This document shows positions 44,905-55,862 of a stretch of 64,000 nt of DNA, piece after piece. Each line of letters begins with the position of its first letter. The stretch's first letter is position 1. Source of the DNA: Stenogyne calaminthoides (Eukaryota; Streptophyta; Magnoliopsida; Lamiales; Lamiaceae); assembly GCA_037126765.1 (NCBI GenBank), contig JBBCBC010000002.1, positions 18,445,853 to 18,509,852 of the forward strand, written 5' to 3'. The notes under the pieces are model-generated. The model was given only the letters and a program-made list of their open reading frames with translations. It was not told the origin of the DNA and did not search any database. Made by a program: the position numbers and the translations under genes.

Positions 44905-45414
44905 ATGGTCCCCAAAGAAACCGCCCTGCAAGCCCTAAACACAATAATCCAGCTCCACTTCGAGAAAACCCTTGAGAAAAAGCGGGCGGTGGACCTCCAG
45001 AAAAAGGAGCTATGGAAGCTTTTCCATCTCTTCTTCCTCTTCTTGGGCCTAATGTTCGTGGGCCAGGCCCAGACCAACAGGCTGCAGTGCCGCCACTGCT
45101 GGGTCCCCATCGGCCTCCTATCAATGGCCCACCTCCTCTTCTACGTCGCCGTCGCCCAGACGCTGCGGTGCATCAACGGATTCAAGTACCAGCGGCGCTG
45201 CCATAAGTTGACCCTCGGCCTCGCCACCGACCGCCTCCGCCAGATCAAGCTCCGGCGCGGGGAGGAGATGGGGGAGGATCTCGAGATATGCTACCAGGAG
45301 CCGCCCGAGAGTTATTTCGGTAAGTTTAAGAGGAACTGGGCGCTGCATTTCGGCTTCTTGATTTTTGTTTATGGGTTTATGGTTTCCTCATCTGTTGTTC
45401 TTCTCTGCTTTTAG
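44905..45414 (+). CDS. Conserved plant membrane protein of unknown function, intronless, 169 aa
   Basis: The frame is GC-rich, complete, and has strong plant coding character. Start MVPKETALQALNTIIQLHFE is an amphipathic N-terminal helix. Then come a membrane segment at residues 37-56 (FHLFFLFLGLMFVG), a short loop with QCRHC (C62, C65), a second membrane segment at 66-85 (WVPIGLLSMAHLLFYVAVAQ), a basic Cys/Arg-rich region at 86-125, an acidic patch, and a third hydrophobic segment at 146-168. I do not recognise a named family and give no function. An upstream ATG at 44867 in another frame opens a short reading frame that overlaps this start and ends just after it; it may be an upstream ORF, or a one-base error may separate it from the true N-terminus. 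Confidence 0.75.
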   Translation: MVPKETALQALNTIIQLHFEKTLEKKRAVDLQKKELWKLFHLFFLFLGLMFVGQAQTNRLQCRHCWVPIGLLSMAHLLFYVAVAQTLRCINGFKYQRRCHKLTLGLATDRLRQIKLRRGEEMGEDLEICYQEPPESYFGKFKRNWALHFGFLIFVYGFMVSSSVVLLCF

Positions 45415-45429
45415 GAGTTTCAGTAATTG

Positions 45430-45605
45430 TTGGAATTCGTTCTTGTGTTATGAGGGTTTGTCGTTTGAATGAAGAGGGATTCAGAGTGAGGGTTTCACTT
45501 TACCTTTTTTTTTTTTAATTTAGTTGTTGCTTTTAGTTTTTTATTGGTTTTAATTACAAATTCAATCAACATCTTTATTTCTTTGCAATTTAATCTAAAA
45601 TTTTA
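45430..45605 (+). repeat. 3' flank of the membrane-protein gene, copy 1 of a repeated segment
   Basis: The segment with 'gagtgagggtttcacttta', 'ttagttgttgcttttagttt' and 'aatcaacatctttatttc' recurs at 49285-49362 (partial) and 49537-49697 (almost whole). The first copy directly follows the coding frame and includes the probable 3' UTR. Confidence 0.8.
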
Positions 45606-45611
45606 GAAGTG

Positions 45612-45740
45612 AGGTCGAATTTGCATTTTGGTGTACTGCACATTCTGGTACATTTCAGAACAATACAACTTATTATAATAAAAAATATAATTTATTTACA
45701 ATTAATAATTATTAATATAAAAAAATAATTATACTTCTAT
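45612..45740. mobile_element. Degenerate foldback MITE (6964 family)
   Basis: It begins like the family ('tttgcattttggtgtactgc') and contains 'acatttcagaacaatacaac' and 'caattaataattattaat'; the right arm is eroded. It sits just after the repeated 3' flank, as does the copy at 49364. Confidence 0.45.
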
Positions 45741-45929
45741 TCTACAATATATCAATTAAATGTCTAAATAAAAATTGAACAATGTGTAGAAAAACTATTG
45801 GTGTCATTGTCATTACCTACTTTATGCCGGTGTGGGAATTGAAGCATATACTTCCATTCTACAAGTAGCTAGAAATATAATTGTCGCAAACTATGAAAAG
45901 TTCTTTCCATAATCATTCTTTTTTTGCCT

Positions 45930-48900
45930 TTTCTACTGTCAGAAAAATGTTCATCATTTTTAACGTCAGGAAATTAATAAAAAATTGATACGTCATCTGT
46001 CTTCGCCATTAGCGATCTAATTTCGCACTAAGATAAAATAATTTTTTTTTAAATATAAAATTATCCAAATGTCTTATGTTAAATATTTTAGGGAAAAAAA
46101 ATATACAAATCTACTAACTTAACCCTCTATACCCTTTTTCCATCCTCCCTTATGAACACTATTTTCTTTCTTGTTCCTTCTTCGCATCAAATGAAAAATC
46201 GAACGCTGTTTTCTTTCTTGTTTCTTTTTCAAATCAAATGAAAAACCCAACTACTTACGAAAATATTATTAAAAAGAGATATTGTGTTAATTTCATGGTT
46301 GAGAATTCTAAACAATGTCCAGAAATTGAACAACAAATTACTTGATCTCTAGGGCACGACTAAAGCAATCAGTGGCTTCGGCATAATCTCCCTCCTTGCA
46401 GGCTTTAGCGTCACAAGCCATTAACTAATCAGCATACTCCAAAGACTTCTAATGTTCTATTTCATGAATTATGTTGAATTGTGTTTTTTTATAAGAATTT
46501 ATGTTGAAATATTGTTCAAAACTACGAAAAAGGGGTGTATGCTTTTAACCCACAAAACATGAAAAAGAAAATAAAAATATATATAAGTAATGATAGGACT
46601 ATAGCATTGATGTTGCTGCTACGATTGTCACAACAAGAATGTTTTCATGGCCTGTAACCCCTTTTCCATGTTGGGGCCAATTACTCTCTAGTATAATGGT
46701 AAAATAAAAATAGCAACTAGATACATTTTAATTTTTTAGAGCATGTAATTTGATAGAAATACCCCTATTTTATCCCAACCATTTTTTTAATCATTTCATG
46801 TGCATCAGCATTACACCCTCTCCCACCATCTGTCCCATCACCTTAAAAAATGTGACTATTTTTTTGTCTTGTCTTGTCATCACTTTTTCGTGTCTTATTA
46901 TCTTCTTTTTTCAGTCTCTTATTTTTTTTCATTTAATATGTCTACTTTATTTTTAATTGAAATTATAATATTATTTATACGTACATAATGCATTTTTTCC
47001 ATTGTTTGTTTTTAGATTAAAAACATTGCATAGAAATAGTATAACTAATTAAATAGCACTACTGAGAAGGTGCAGAATGCACCACTTTTTTTATTGTTTT
47101 ATTTTTCGAACAAAAATATTGTATATATTAAAAAATACATTAAAAATATATTGCATATATTAAAAAAAATATGGATATATTAAAAAATACATTGCATATA
47201 TACTGAATACATTTCATATACACTAAAAAAAATATTGCATACACGTAAATTACTTTGCATACACACGTAAAAAATTGTAAACACGTGTAAAAATTGTATA
47301 TAACTTAAACAATTGCATATACGCGCATTACATTGTGTACATGTAATTTACATTGCACACAATAGTAAAAAATTACAGCAAGTGTAAAATCACCAAAAAA
47401 TCATATCCAGTTCCAAAATTCCCCCATCTTTCACGGCCTCTGCAAAAGCCCGCAGATCCATTTTCCACCATACCTATTGTAAAAGGACAAGGTATTATGT
47501 ACCACTAGAAAATAGTATTAGTTCTTACAAGAAATAGTATTAGTTTTTAGGAACAATAATATTACAAATAACAGTTTTTGCACAATCAAGCCCCAATAAT
47601 CTACCCCATGAAATTGCACAAACTATGATTAAAATACATCTAAAAATCATGCTCAAACTACATAAACCTGCAAATCATCCAATTCAAGAATTCAATCAAT
47701 ACCTTTCGCGAATAGTTTCAATGTACGAAAGAGTACATTCCTCCAAAAGCCCGCAACACTCGCATTTCACGAAATCGGCCTCGATTTGGCCCGAAATACT
47801 CATGGACCCGTTATCAGGACCCCACCATCGCTGCCCGCCAGATCCACACGCGCCCAGATCCACCACCAGAAAACCCTAAAATCGTAGATTCACGAAATCG
47901 GCCTCGATCGGTCAAATCTGCCCCAAAAACCGAAAATCTCCACCCCCATCAGATCCACCCCCCACCCCCATCAGATCCACCCGCAACCGCCACGACAAAA
48001 ACGTCCACCACAAAAACGCCCACCTCAAAAACGCCACCACCGCCACCACAATCGTTTCACCATCGGACAGAAAAAGAGGCGGCGACGCCACCGCGACACC
48101 GCCCCACCACTCTCCACTACTACTCTTCGTCGACACCGCCCCACCACTCTCCCACCATTACTCTCCAACGTCAGAAGAAGAGAGTGAAATTTAGAGAGGG
48201 AGAGAGAGAGAGAAGGACATTATAGAGATAAAGAGAGAGAAGTTAGTGCATATGAAAAGAAAATTAAAGAGATAAAGAGAGATATAGATAAAACGTGTGC
48301 AGAGGAGAAAGAGTGTAAGAAAAAGTGATTTGACATTTTTTATTAAACAAAAATTACAAAAATCTGATTTGAAAGGTTAAATATGGTATTTCATCCTCTA
48401 AAAAATGTACTCCATTGCTATTTATTTAGTTGAATGTATTGGATTGCTAGTAGTACCCCAAAATGTAGACTCCATTGCAATTACCCCTTCCATTTTCAAT
48501 ATTTCTCAACACACATTTCACAAAAATCAATTTCAATTTCACCCCTCTATAAAATGCCTAATTTACTCATGCTATCCTCCAAATTATCAAACGTAATGGA
48601 TAAGAAGATAGAAGACCAATTACAGGCGGTGAAGAAGAGCGGCCGGTGGTTACGGCGAGAATGTATTTTGATGCATTATTAGGGCTGAATTAATCATAAT
48701 CTCTTGTTTATATTTATAATTTTAATATGTTTAAAAATATTTTAATTTAAAAATAAAATTAAATTTATAATTAATGAACTTTTTTAAGTATAAAGGTAAA
48801 TTAGTCATTTTATATTTTTTTAAAAATTATTATTTTAATTTTTTAGTAGTGTGATTGCGTAAAGCAAAGTGTAAACGCACTAATGTGAAGTGCAATCATA

Positions 48901-49020
48901 TAAAATGAATCACATTCGTTTGATCAATAATTCAATAATAATTCAATGATAATTAGAGAATTTTTAACGTCAGGAAAGGCGAAGTTTTTTTCTGACAGTA
49001 GAAAAATCCTTCTTTCTTTG
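45930..49020. repeat. Region bounded by inverted 'ctactgtcagaaaaa' motifs; possible non-autonomous DNA element with captured GC-rich sequence
   Basis: CTACTGTCAGAAAAA at about 45938 and its inverse TTTTTCTGACAGTAG at about 48998 bound 3.1 kb, each with a nearby 'aacgtcaggaaa'. Inside are 'ttgcatatattaaaaa' variant repeats at 47110-47300, a GC-rich stretch at 47690-48180 with Pro/His/Thr-coding open frames, a (GA)n-rich tract at 48195-48275, and no intact gene. I could not identify the TSD. The 84-codon (47625-47879) and 74-codon (47912-48136) frames have no domain I know. Confidence 0.4.
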
Positions 49021-49284
49021 ATGCAACATTAGATTTTTTCTATTTTGCAGGAAACTTTTATATGCTACGTTAAGTGGTAATCTATACTGTCATCGGAGTT
49101 ATTGTTTCTGATTTATCAGCCAATTAATTTATATTGTGTAGTTTTTCTTACTTAAATACATTTAGCATGATCGATAGGAGTACTAACTATATTTCATCGT
49201 TTAGGTGGCTATTGCCCATTAAGAAATAGTCCATACAATTACATGACATGATGACGTCAAATATACTGTGGTATATAATAAAAT

Positions 49285-49362
49285 TATAGTTTTTTATTGG
49301 TTTAATTATAAATTCAATCAACATCTTTCTTTCTTTGCAATTTAATCTAAATTTTAGAAGGG
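49285..49362 (+). repeat. Copy 2 (partial) of the membrane-protein gene 3' flank
   Basis: 'tttattggtttaattataaa', 'aatcaacatctttctttctt' and 'ctaaattttagaag' match the end of copy 1 and are followed, as there, by a 6964-family MITE. Confidence 0.8.
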
Positions 49363-49363
49363 G

Positions 49364-49530
49364 GTCCAATGTGCATCAAAATGCACTCATAGTGTATTTT
49401 AGAACCGTACAACTTATTTTACTGAAAGATACAACTTATTTACACTTAATCGTGCAATTATTAATATAAAAAATAGTTATACATTTTAATGTAAATAAGT
49501 CACATTTTTCAATATAACAAATTGCATTAT
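49364..49530. mobile_element. Foldback MITE of the 6964 family, between copies 2 and 3
   Basis: The left part 'gtgcatcaaaatgcactcat' and inner 'atagtgtattttagaac' are family sequence, as is 'tttttcaatataacaaattgca' near the right end. It is about 165 bp with an eroded right terminus. Confidence 0.6.
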
Positions 49531-49536
49531 TAGGGT

Positions 49537-49697
49537 TTGTGGTTTGAATGTTGAGGGATTGAGAGTGAGGGTTTCACTTTATGATTTTTTATTTTTTATT
49601 TAATTTAGTTGTTGCTTTTAGTTTTATTGGTTTAATTACAAATTAAATCAACATCTTTACTTTATTTATTTGCAATTTAATCTAAAATTTTAGATAA
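49537..49697 (+). repeat. Copy 3 of the membrane-protein gene 3' flank
   Basis: This is a nearly full-length copy of 45430-45605, including 'gggtttgtggtttgaatg', 'gagtgagggtttcacttta' and 'tgcaatttaatctaaaattt'. No coding part of the gene is duplicated. Confidence 0.85.
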
Positions 49698-49974
49698 TTA
49701 TAAATAAATTACTAACTTTTAATTTTAATTGTAAATTAGTTCTAGGGACAACCCTTTAAGCCTAAATTTTGTTACTGGGATTTTGTTAGATTAGAAAAAC
49801 GACATTTAGTTAAAGAGGCGTCGCGTCATCAGATCACGTTAGATCCGATTAGAAAAGGGGTTGTTCGAAGATTAATTCATAACAATATTTAAAGTTGATA
49901 GTTAATTTACAATATTTGATATTGTCTGTTTGATTACGGCCAAATTGAGTATTTTCTGGAGCATAATGATCCAA

Positions 49975-50140
49975 ATTATAGAGTGAGAGAGAGAGGAGAA
50001 ATTGACAGAAGTGAGAGGACGTACGGTTGATTGAGAATAAGAGAGGGGTATTTTAGTGTGGGAATTATGGGTATTTTATATATGATTTTGAATCTAAAAG
50101 TTAATTTTTTTTCCCTTTGGTCCTATGAGCAAGTATGGTG
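49975..50140 (+). repeat. 165-bp repeat, copy 1 (copy 2 at 63195-63365)
   Basis: A direct repeat starting in 'gagagagagaggagaaat' and running through 'gacagaagtgagaggac', 'ggttgattgagaataagaga' and 'ttttttccctttgg'. The two copies are 13.2 kb apart. It may be an end of a dispersed element. Confidence 0.8.
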
Positions 50141-50303
50141 AGGTTCAATCCCTAACTTAGAGGTCCAAAATAGTAGCTAAAATGACTAATAGATGCAAGC
50201 ATCTCAATCAATTACTTTCATGTGCAAAATCCACTCTATCCAACCATTTTTGTATGAATCGTACATATTGCAGCAACTGAAATGACACCCCATCACATTT
50301 ACC

Positions 50304-50568
50304 CATGGATGTAAAAATCGGCCTAGACGCTAGGCGGCCTCTGATAGATCCGACTTTGCCAAAATCGGCGAGAAATTTTTTTTTTTTTTGTCAGGCGGCG
50401 CTTAGGCGAATTTAGGCGGATCTAGACAGATTTATGTTAATTTATTTTGTAATTTTTTTTAAAAAAAAAAGTCGGACCGCCTGGGCGCCGACTAGGTCGA
50501 CTAGGCAGACCTAGGCACTAGGTGATCAGAATCCGTCCGCCTAGCGATTTTCGACTTCTGCATCCTTG
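50304..50568. mobile_element. hAT-type MITE (CATGGATGTAAAAAT family), 265 bp, perfect TSD
   Basis: Ends are CATGGATGTAAAAATCG and inverse CAAGGATGCAGAAGTCG, with flanking 8-bp TSD CATTTACC at 50296-50303 and 50569-50576. GC-rich subterminal 'taggcgg' motifs are shared with the element at 5713-6266. Confidence 0.9.
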
Positions 50569-50576
50569 CATTTACC

Positions 50577-51214
50577 TACGCAAGTTTGCAGACAAAATTT
50601 ACACCCCCACCTCCACACCCACCTCCACCTTCTACTTTTCTGTCTCTCTCCTCTATCTTATCCTATTTTCAGAACTCAACAACTTTTATAGGGTAAATGC
50701 TTGCGACAAAAAATTGGAGAAAATAGGAGAAAAAATAGCAAAACACACATTAATTTCGCAATAAAATCCGTTTGATCTTCGTGCAAAGTGGGTTTGTCGT
50801 GAATTCTACGTTTTCATTTTATTTCATTTACGATTTACAAATATCACATCTAAATCGACATGCACATATTCATAATTTCATGAATATGTGCATGATTTCA
50901 TGAACAAATTGTGCACTGACAATCCCAGATTTTCATCCGTCTTCATCAACATCAAACTATAAAAAAAATCAGCAAACATCCAAGTGCATAAAAATTACTT
51001 ATCCTCAAACCCAATTTACAGACCCAATTCATGAATCAAATGCGTATACATAGTCCAAGATGTATCCATCTTCACAGACTTTGAAACAATTAAATGAACA
51101 TATATCGACTAACAAAAAAAAATAGACTTTGAATCAATTAAACATCATTATTCAACAAACAAAAAAATTACAAATCCACAAACAAAAAATTATATATTCA
51201 CCATAAACCCAATA
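50577..51214. other. Intergenic DNA, nothing recognised
   Basis: The short open frame at 50522-50764 overlaps the MITE and has no domain. The rest is AT-rich with 'cataatttcatgaatatgtg' small inverted repeats near 50865-50905. Confidence 0.5.
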
Positions 51215-52425
51215 GATCTCGACGGCACCCAAAAATAAATATAAATGTCTTAGCTAATCCACTAATGTAGTAGAATAAATAAGGGTCGATCCCACAAGGA
51301 ATAGTGAAATTAAATTGAAAAATTCGTGTATAAAAGCAATAAAAAGAGGGGGGGGATTTGTTTGGTTTATTCTAAAACTATTAATAGGCATAAAAAGAAA
51401 ACAATAAATAAAAAAACAATCTAGTTCTCGAATAGCTTCCCCGAATGATTATTCACTCAATTAAAACTAATGATATTCTTGACTCTATTCGAATCTTGCC
51501 CCTAGACCAGTGGTACGACCAAACTAGTCCGAATTGTTTCTTAAGTTTAATTAATTAGAAAGTACGACCCCTAATTAATCTATCACAATGAACAACCTTA
51601 AAATATGTATTTAAGATTTAATTCACAGAACACATTAACGCACCAAAACAATAGAGCAAACTAAACTATGGAAGCGAAACGTTCGAACCATATAATCTAG
51701 ACTTCGTTATCCCTAGAGTGATCTGCCCTAGTTGCTACAATAACACATGAATATAACAATTACGGATTATATTATGTGAATTAGCTAGAATTAATTAATA
51801 AATAAATTAAGGTGATCAATCCTAATAAATCTATTAATCAAAACACGCAAAGCATATAATCAAATAACGAATAAATCAAATAAGAGTTAAAAAATCATTA
51901 CTAAATAAAAGAGTCTCAAATCATTCAGGGTTTCACGTCTCCTCGAACTAGAATAAGAAATTAACCACTAAACCTAGCTAATGAAACAAAATAAATGTCT
52001 TCTTTTCTTCTAAAAAATGTCGTCGTGCCCCTCCTTTCAAGAAAAATAGGTGTATATATAGCATGTAAGGCGGCTGCTTGATGCCCACGTCCATTAGTTA
52101 GAATAGGTCACCAACTACTTTAGCCCATGGGCCCATTTAATCAAGCTTAACCAAGATTCCTTCCGTGAGTAGTTGTTGGGCCCAAGACCATTTTTCTTCT
52201 CGCTCACGTCCAACTCGTGTTTAATATATCTTCACACACGTGGCTCGTCTCAAATTTCATCAAAAAGTTTTATAAATACTAGAAATTCATATAAAACACA
52301 AAATCAAAGCAAACGAGATCAAACTAAAATAAGTTGATTAAATGCAAATGATTAGTGAATTAATAACCACAAAATTATAAGAATAAGCACATAAATAACA
52401 CACTAAACTTGACTTATCAGTGTCC
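51215..52425. repeat. Probable LTR-retrotransposon-derived repeat (about 1.2 kb)
   Basis: The segment 'aataagggtcgatcccacaa' near 51280, 'ggtacgaccaaactagtccg' near 51510, and 'aaacttgacttatcag' near 52405 resemble a common plant non-coding LTR-type repeat. There is no coding frame and I could not define LTR ends or a TSD, so the type is tentative. Confidence 0.4.
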
Positions 52426-52859
52426 GCGAACAGATTAAACACAGATCGTAACAAAATACATGCACATGCACGAATACATGAATCTGTTCATAAAATTATG
52501 ATTATATGCATAACTCATATACTCCAAAAAATCAGCAAAACTTTTCTCTTTCCATTGTCTTCTTTCTCAATCTTCCATCTTGCAGAAACCATAAACCTGT
52601 GAACAAAAAAATAACACCGTTGAATTCAAAAATCTAGATCGTCACAAAAACATAGATTAAACATCAAACAGATTAATTCTAATTTACACGGATCATCGCA
52701 AAAAACAAAAATAAAAAAATCAAACAAAACAAAAAAATCAATCACAGCAAAAAAACCCCAACAAACCAGCATTTACATAGAATAAACATATTAAACACAG
52801 ATCGTAACAAAAAAATAAATTCAAAACACAACAAAAAAAAAACAAGATTTACTAGATCG

Positions 52860-53350
52860 GAGCCGTCGCTGAAGCCATCGGAAGTCGCCGCTGAAGCCAT
52901 CGGAAGCCGCCGCTGCGGCGTGGGCCTTGCGGGAGCCGCCGTTGCGGCTTGCAGCATGCCTCCGCCGCCGCCTGTCACAACCAAGATACCACCACTACTA
53001 GATTCTATCCTTTTTTAGCCAGGGTATATCGCGGCTTCGGCGACTCCGATGCGCAACCACTGTCACCACCTACGCGCACGCGGTAGAGATTGAATCTGTC
53101 GGCGGTGAAAGCAGATCTGATGGCGGTGAAAAGATGCAGAACAACTACATGTTTGTGATTATGAGATCTTGAAAGTTTGGATGTTGGACGCGAGATCGGA
53201 AAAGTTTGCAAAACAGACGGCTCCAGCGACGCTCCTGTTGGAAGGATTAGACCCACTCTTACTTTTTCTGTCACGCGTTGACCGCGACAGAAGTGACGGC
53301 TGTCGCGCATTGACCGCGACAGAGATCAATTCTGTCACGCCAACCACGCG
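52860..53350. repeat. GC-rich subterminal region of a putative CACTA-like element (left)
   Basis: The first half has repeated 'gctgaagccatcggaag' units (52870-52912). From 53262 on, palindromic units 'ctgtcacgcgttgaccgcg' and 'gctgtcgcgcattgaccgcg' are stacked. The same unit in inverse orientation lies at 63001-63050. Such stacked palindromic motifs are typical of CACTA subterminal regions. The 53005-53310 open frame is a product of this repetition. Confidence 0.5.
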
Positions 53351-53374
53351 ACATAAATTAGTTTTTTTTTTTAA

Positions 53375-53660
53375 GTATTTAGATAATTAATTAATTAGTT
53401 TATTTAGTTTATAGTTTATTATTTTAATTTTATTCATTTTATTATTTAGTTTATTGTATATGTAAGATAATTAATTAATTAGTTTATTTAGTTTATTCAT
53501 TTTATTATTTTATTATTTTATTATTTAGTTTATTGTATATATGAAAGTGTTAGTTGTTTAGGGTTGAAAGTGTTAGTTGTTTAGGGTTGAAAGTATTAGT
53601 TATTTCATTTAAAAGTATTAGTTGTTTAGATTTGAATTTATTAGTTATTTCATTTTAAAA
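53375..53660. repeat. AT-rich short tandem repeats
   Basis: 'gataattaattaattagttt' is repeated at 53380 and 53467. Then 23-bp units of 'gttgtttagggttgaaagt' follow at about 53550-53600. Non-coding. Confidence 0.75.
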
Positions 53661-54061
53661 ATATTTATTGTTTTATTGAAAGGCATTAAAAGCGAACAAA
53701 ATTTTGTAATTATAATTTTCATAATTAATACATTATTTTTATTATAAAGTTATTCATTTAAGTAAAAAAACATTTATGATAAATTAAGAGTAAATAGTTT
53801 AACAACTTATAATAGTAGACTGTTTAATTGATATTTCACAAAAATTAAGTACCAATTTGATACAATCTTAATTAATAAAATAAAAATACATGAAATTTAA
53901 ATGTTTTTTCCCCAATCCAAGCGCTTCCTCTTTTGTATCATTGACACTCTAAAACCGTCAAAATATAATCGGGGTTTCTCCATTTGCTTAAAACCTGTGT
54001 CAAAAGCATGAGACATAAGATTTGTGGATGGAGGGAGTAACTAATATATGTAATATAATAT

Positions 54062-54740
54062 TTAAAAAAAATCTGGCCTGGAGCGTCCTCGGCCAGTCCC
54101 TGCGTAAGGGGGATACTTTTCCCTGTCCAAGCCTTGTGAGGAATTTACTCCGCACATATCTTTTTGCAAATTTCGGAAAATAGAGGATACCTTAGCCACA
54201 TGATTAGAAATACCTCTTGATTTCGTTCTGCCCACCATAAACTCCGATTGCGCTTGGTCGTTCAACCGAATTCCATTCGGCGAATAATACAACGATGGCA
54301 GCAGTCCACTGAAGTTATTGTTCACAGTAATTCCAGTCTGTATATGTTCTCTCCGTTCAGGGCTTGAATTCAAAAGGAGAGTTCGATTGGATATGTGCGA
54401 TTTCCGCCGCTTTTGCTTCTTCCTGGGTGCTCGCGCGCGGTGAATCTGTTCCTGGTATAGACCGGGTCGAGCAGACCCTATCGGTGGCCTTCTTTTTCAC
54501 CAGACGAAGAGATGGGCTGCTATCTGGGCCCCATTGACCTTGGGGCCATTAAGGTTAGGGCCCAACTCGCCCGCTGAAGCTTCCACATTTGGGCAATCAC
54601 TAATTCCTTGGTCCACTCCCTCATTAACTGCCTGAGACTCTTTCCTCGTACTAGCCCTAATTAACTGCCTGAGACTCTTTCCTCATACTATCAATCGCGG
54701 TATTTAATAATTCCTTGTTCCCACAGAAAATTAAATTCAG
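54062..54740 (-). other. Open-frame region of unknown origin
   Basis: A 103-codon minus-strand frame (54062-54373) contains NNNFSGLLPSLYYSPNGIRL and VGRTKSRGISNHVAKVSS. I recognise no family. Downstream DNA at 54590-54690 holds a direct repeat of 'ttaactgcctgagactcttt'. It may be part of the surrounding DNA element. Confidence 0.3.
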
Positions 54741-54872
54741 GCATGAATGTGCACAAACCTTGAAGAATGTGATTTTGAAATCAGCTAGATTTTCATTAAT
54801 TCTGAATTTACCTGTAATTAAAAAAATAAAGATTTTTATTAAGATATATAGTTTTACATAATATTAAAACGT

Positions 54873-55150
54873 TTAAAATGTAAACATGATTAAACTTACT
54901 TCAAATATAGTCCACATGTGTTCCCGGCACTCGGAAGGTACCATGGGCCAGTTTGTCCATTTTTGGTCAAGATACTTGCAGGATATGCCCCGTACCACGT
55001 TATTCACACAGAATCCAAACTGTGCGATGAAACTGTCGTGTCCAAGTAGTTTGTCCATATTAAGAATGATATAATTTAAAAAAAAAAAAATCAAACGTGA
55101 TATTATTTATAAAAATTAGATTACCTTCCATCTTTGTCCAACCACAGCAA
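54873..55150 (-). pseudogene. Plant En/Spm-type transposase-associated domain fragment
   Basis: The minus-strand frame includes YLDQKWTNWPMVPSECREHM and MWTIFEV, resembling the short Trp-rich N-terminal domain seen in plant CACTA-associated proteins (the 'W..P...R..W..F' pattern). It is a fragment only, with stops around it. It sits inside the putative CACTA-like element, which fits. Confidence 0.4.
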
Positions 55151-55314
55151 TGACAGGGGTCTTTCCTGGTTATCGACACTGTTGTCATTTCTTGATGTTC
55201 TTTTTTTGCACTCATCTTTTAATAAGATATACAAATAGATTAGTTTTTATATATTTAGGTAAGTAAGTTCTATATTATTATTGATTTTTATAATAAATTT
55301 ATTTAAAAAAATTA

Positions 55315-55586
55315 CTCCCTCCGTCTCAATCTTCGTGGGATTGTGACTGTTCATAAACATTTAGTGTAATAGTGATAAAGTGGTGGGGTAGGAAGAGTTA
55401 TTTATTAGTATTTTATATGATAAAGTGATAAAGTGATAAAGTGATGAGTAATTGGGGGTATAAAGTGTTGTTTATTAATATTTTATGTGATAAAGTGATA
55501 AAGTAATAAAGTGTGTAAGTAACTTTACCATAAAGATTGTGACAAAAAAAATGGGTATTTTACCATAAAGATTGGGACGGAGGGAA
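55315..55586. mobile_element. Stowaway MITE, 272 bp
   Basis: The ends CTCCCTCCGTCTCAATCTT and inverse TTCCCTCCGTCCCAATCTT are flanked by TA (55313-55314 and 55587-55588). The interior has 'gataaagtgataaagtgata' repeats. Confidence 0.9.
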
Positions 55587-55862
55587 TACTATAAAAAGAA
55601 GTTAAAAAATATTAATTTTTAAAATTTATAAAAATTAACAAAAATTAAAATACGTCAACAGTAAAATATTTAACAAGAGATAAAAAATTGCAATAAAAAA
55701 TATTTAACAGTAAAAATTGCAATAAATAATTCATCAAACATTTAAATAAAAAAAATCTAAATAAATGTACTATTGATTGTTATTGTTGTCGTCAGGGTTG
55801 TTGGGCTGGTTTTGGTAATAGTGTGGATATGGGTAGTCGTTCCACCAACCAGGTTGTATTGG

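Noticed and set aside
44798..45124. Open frames antisense to the membrane-protein gene
   Set aside because: They are Gly/Arg-rich shadows of GC-rich coding DNA; the plus-strand frame has clear membrane segments and protein-like composition.
53927..54042. Possible Stowaway element ending in GGATGGAGGGAGTA
   Set aside because: The right end fits, but no matching left end with TA flank could be located, so no element was called.
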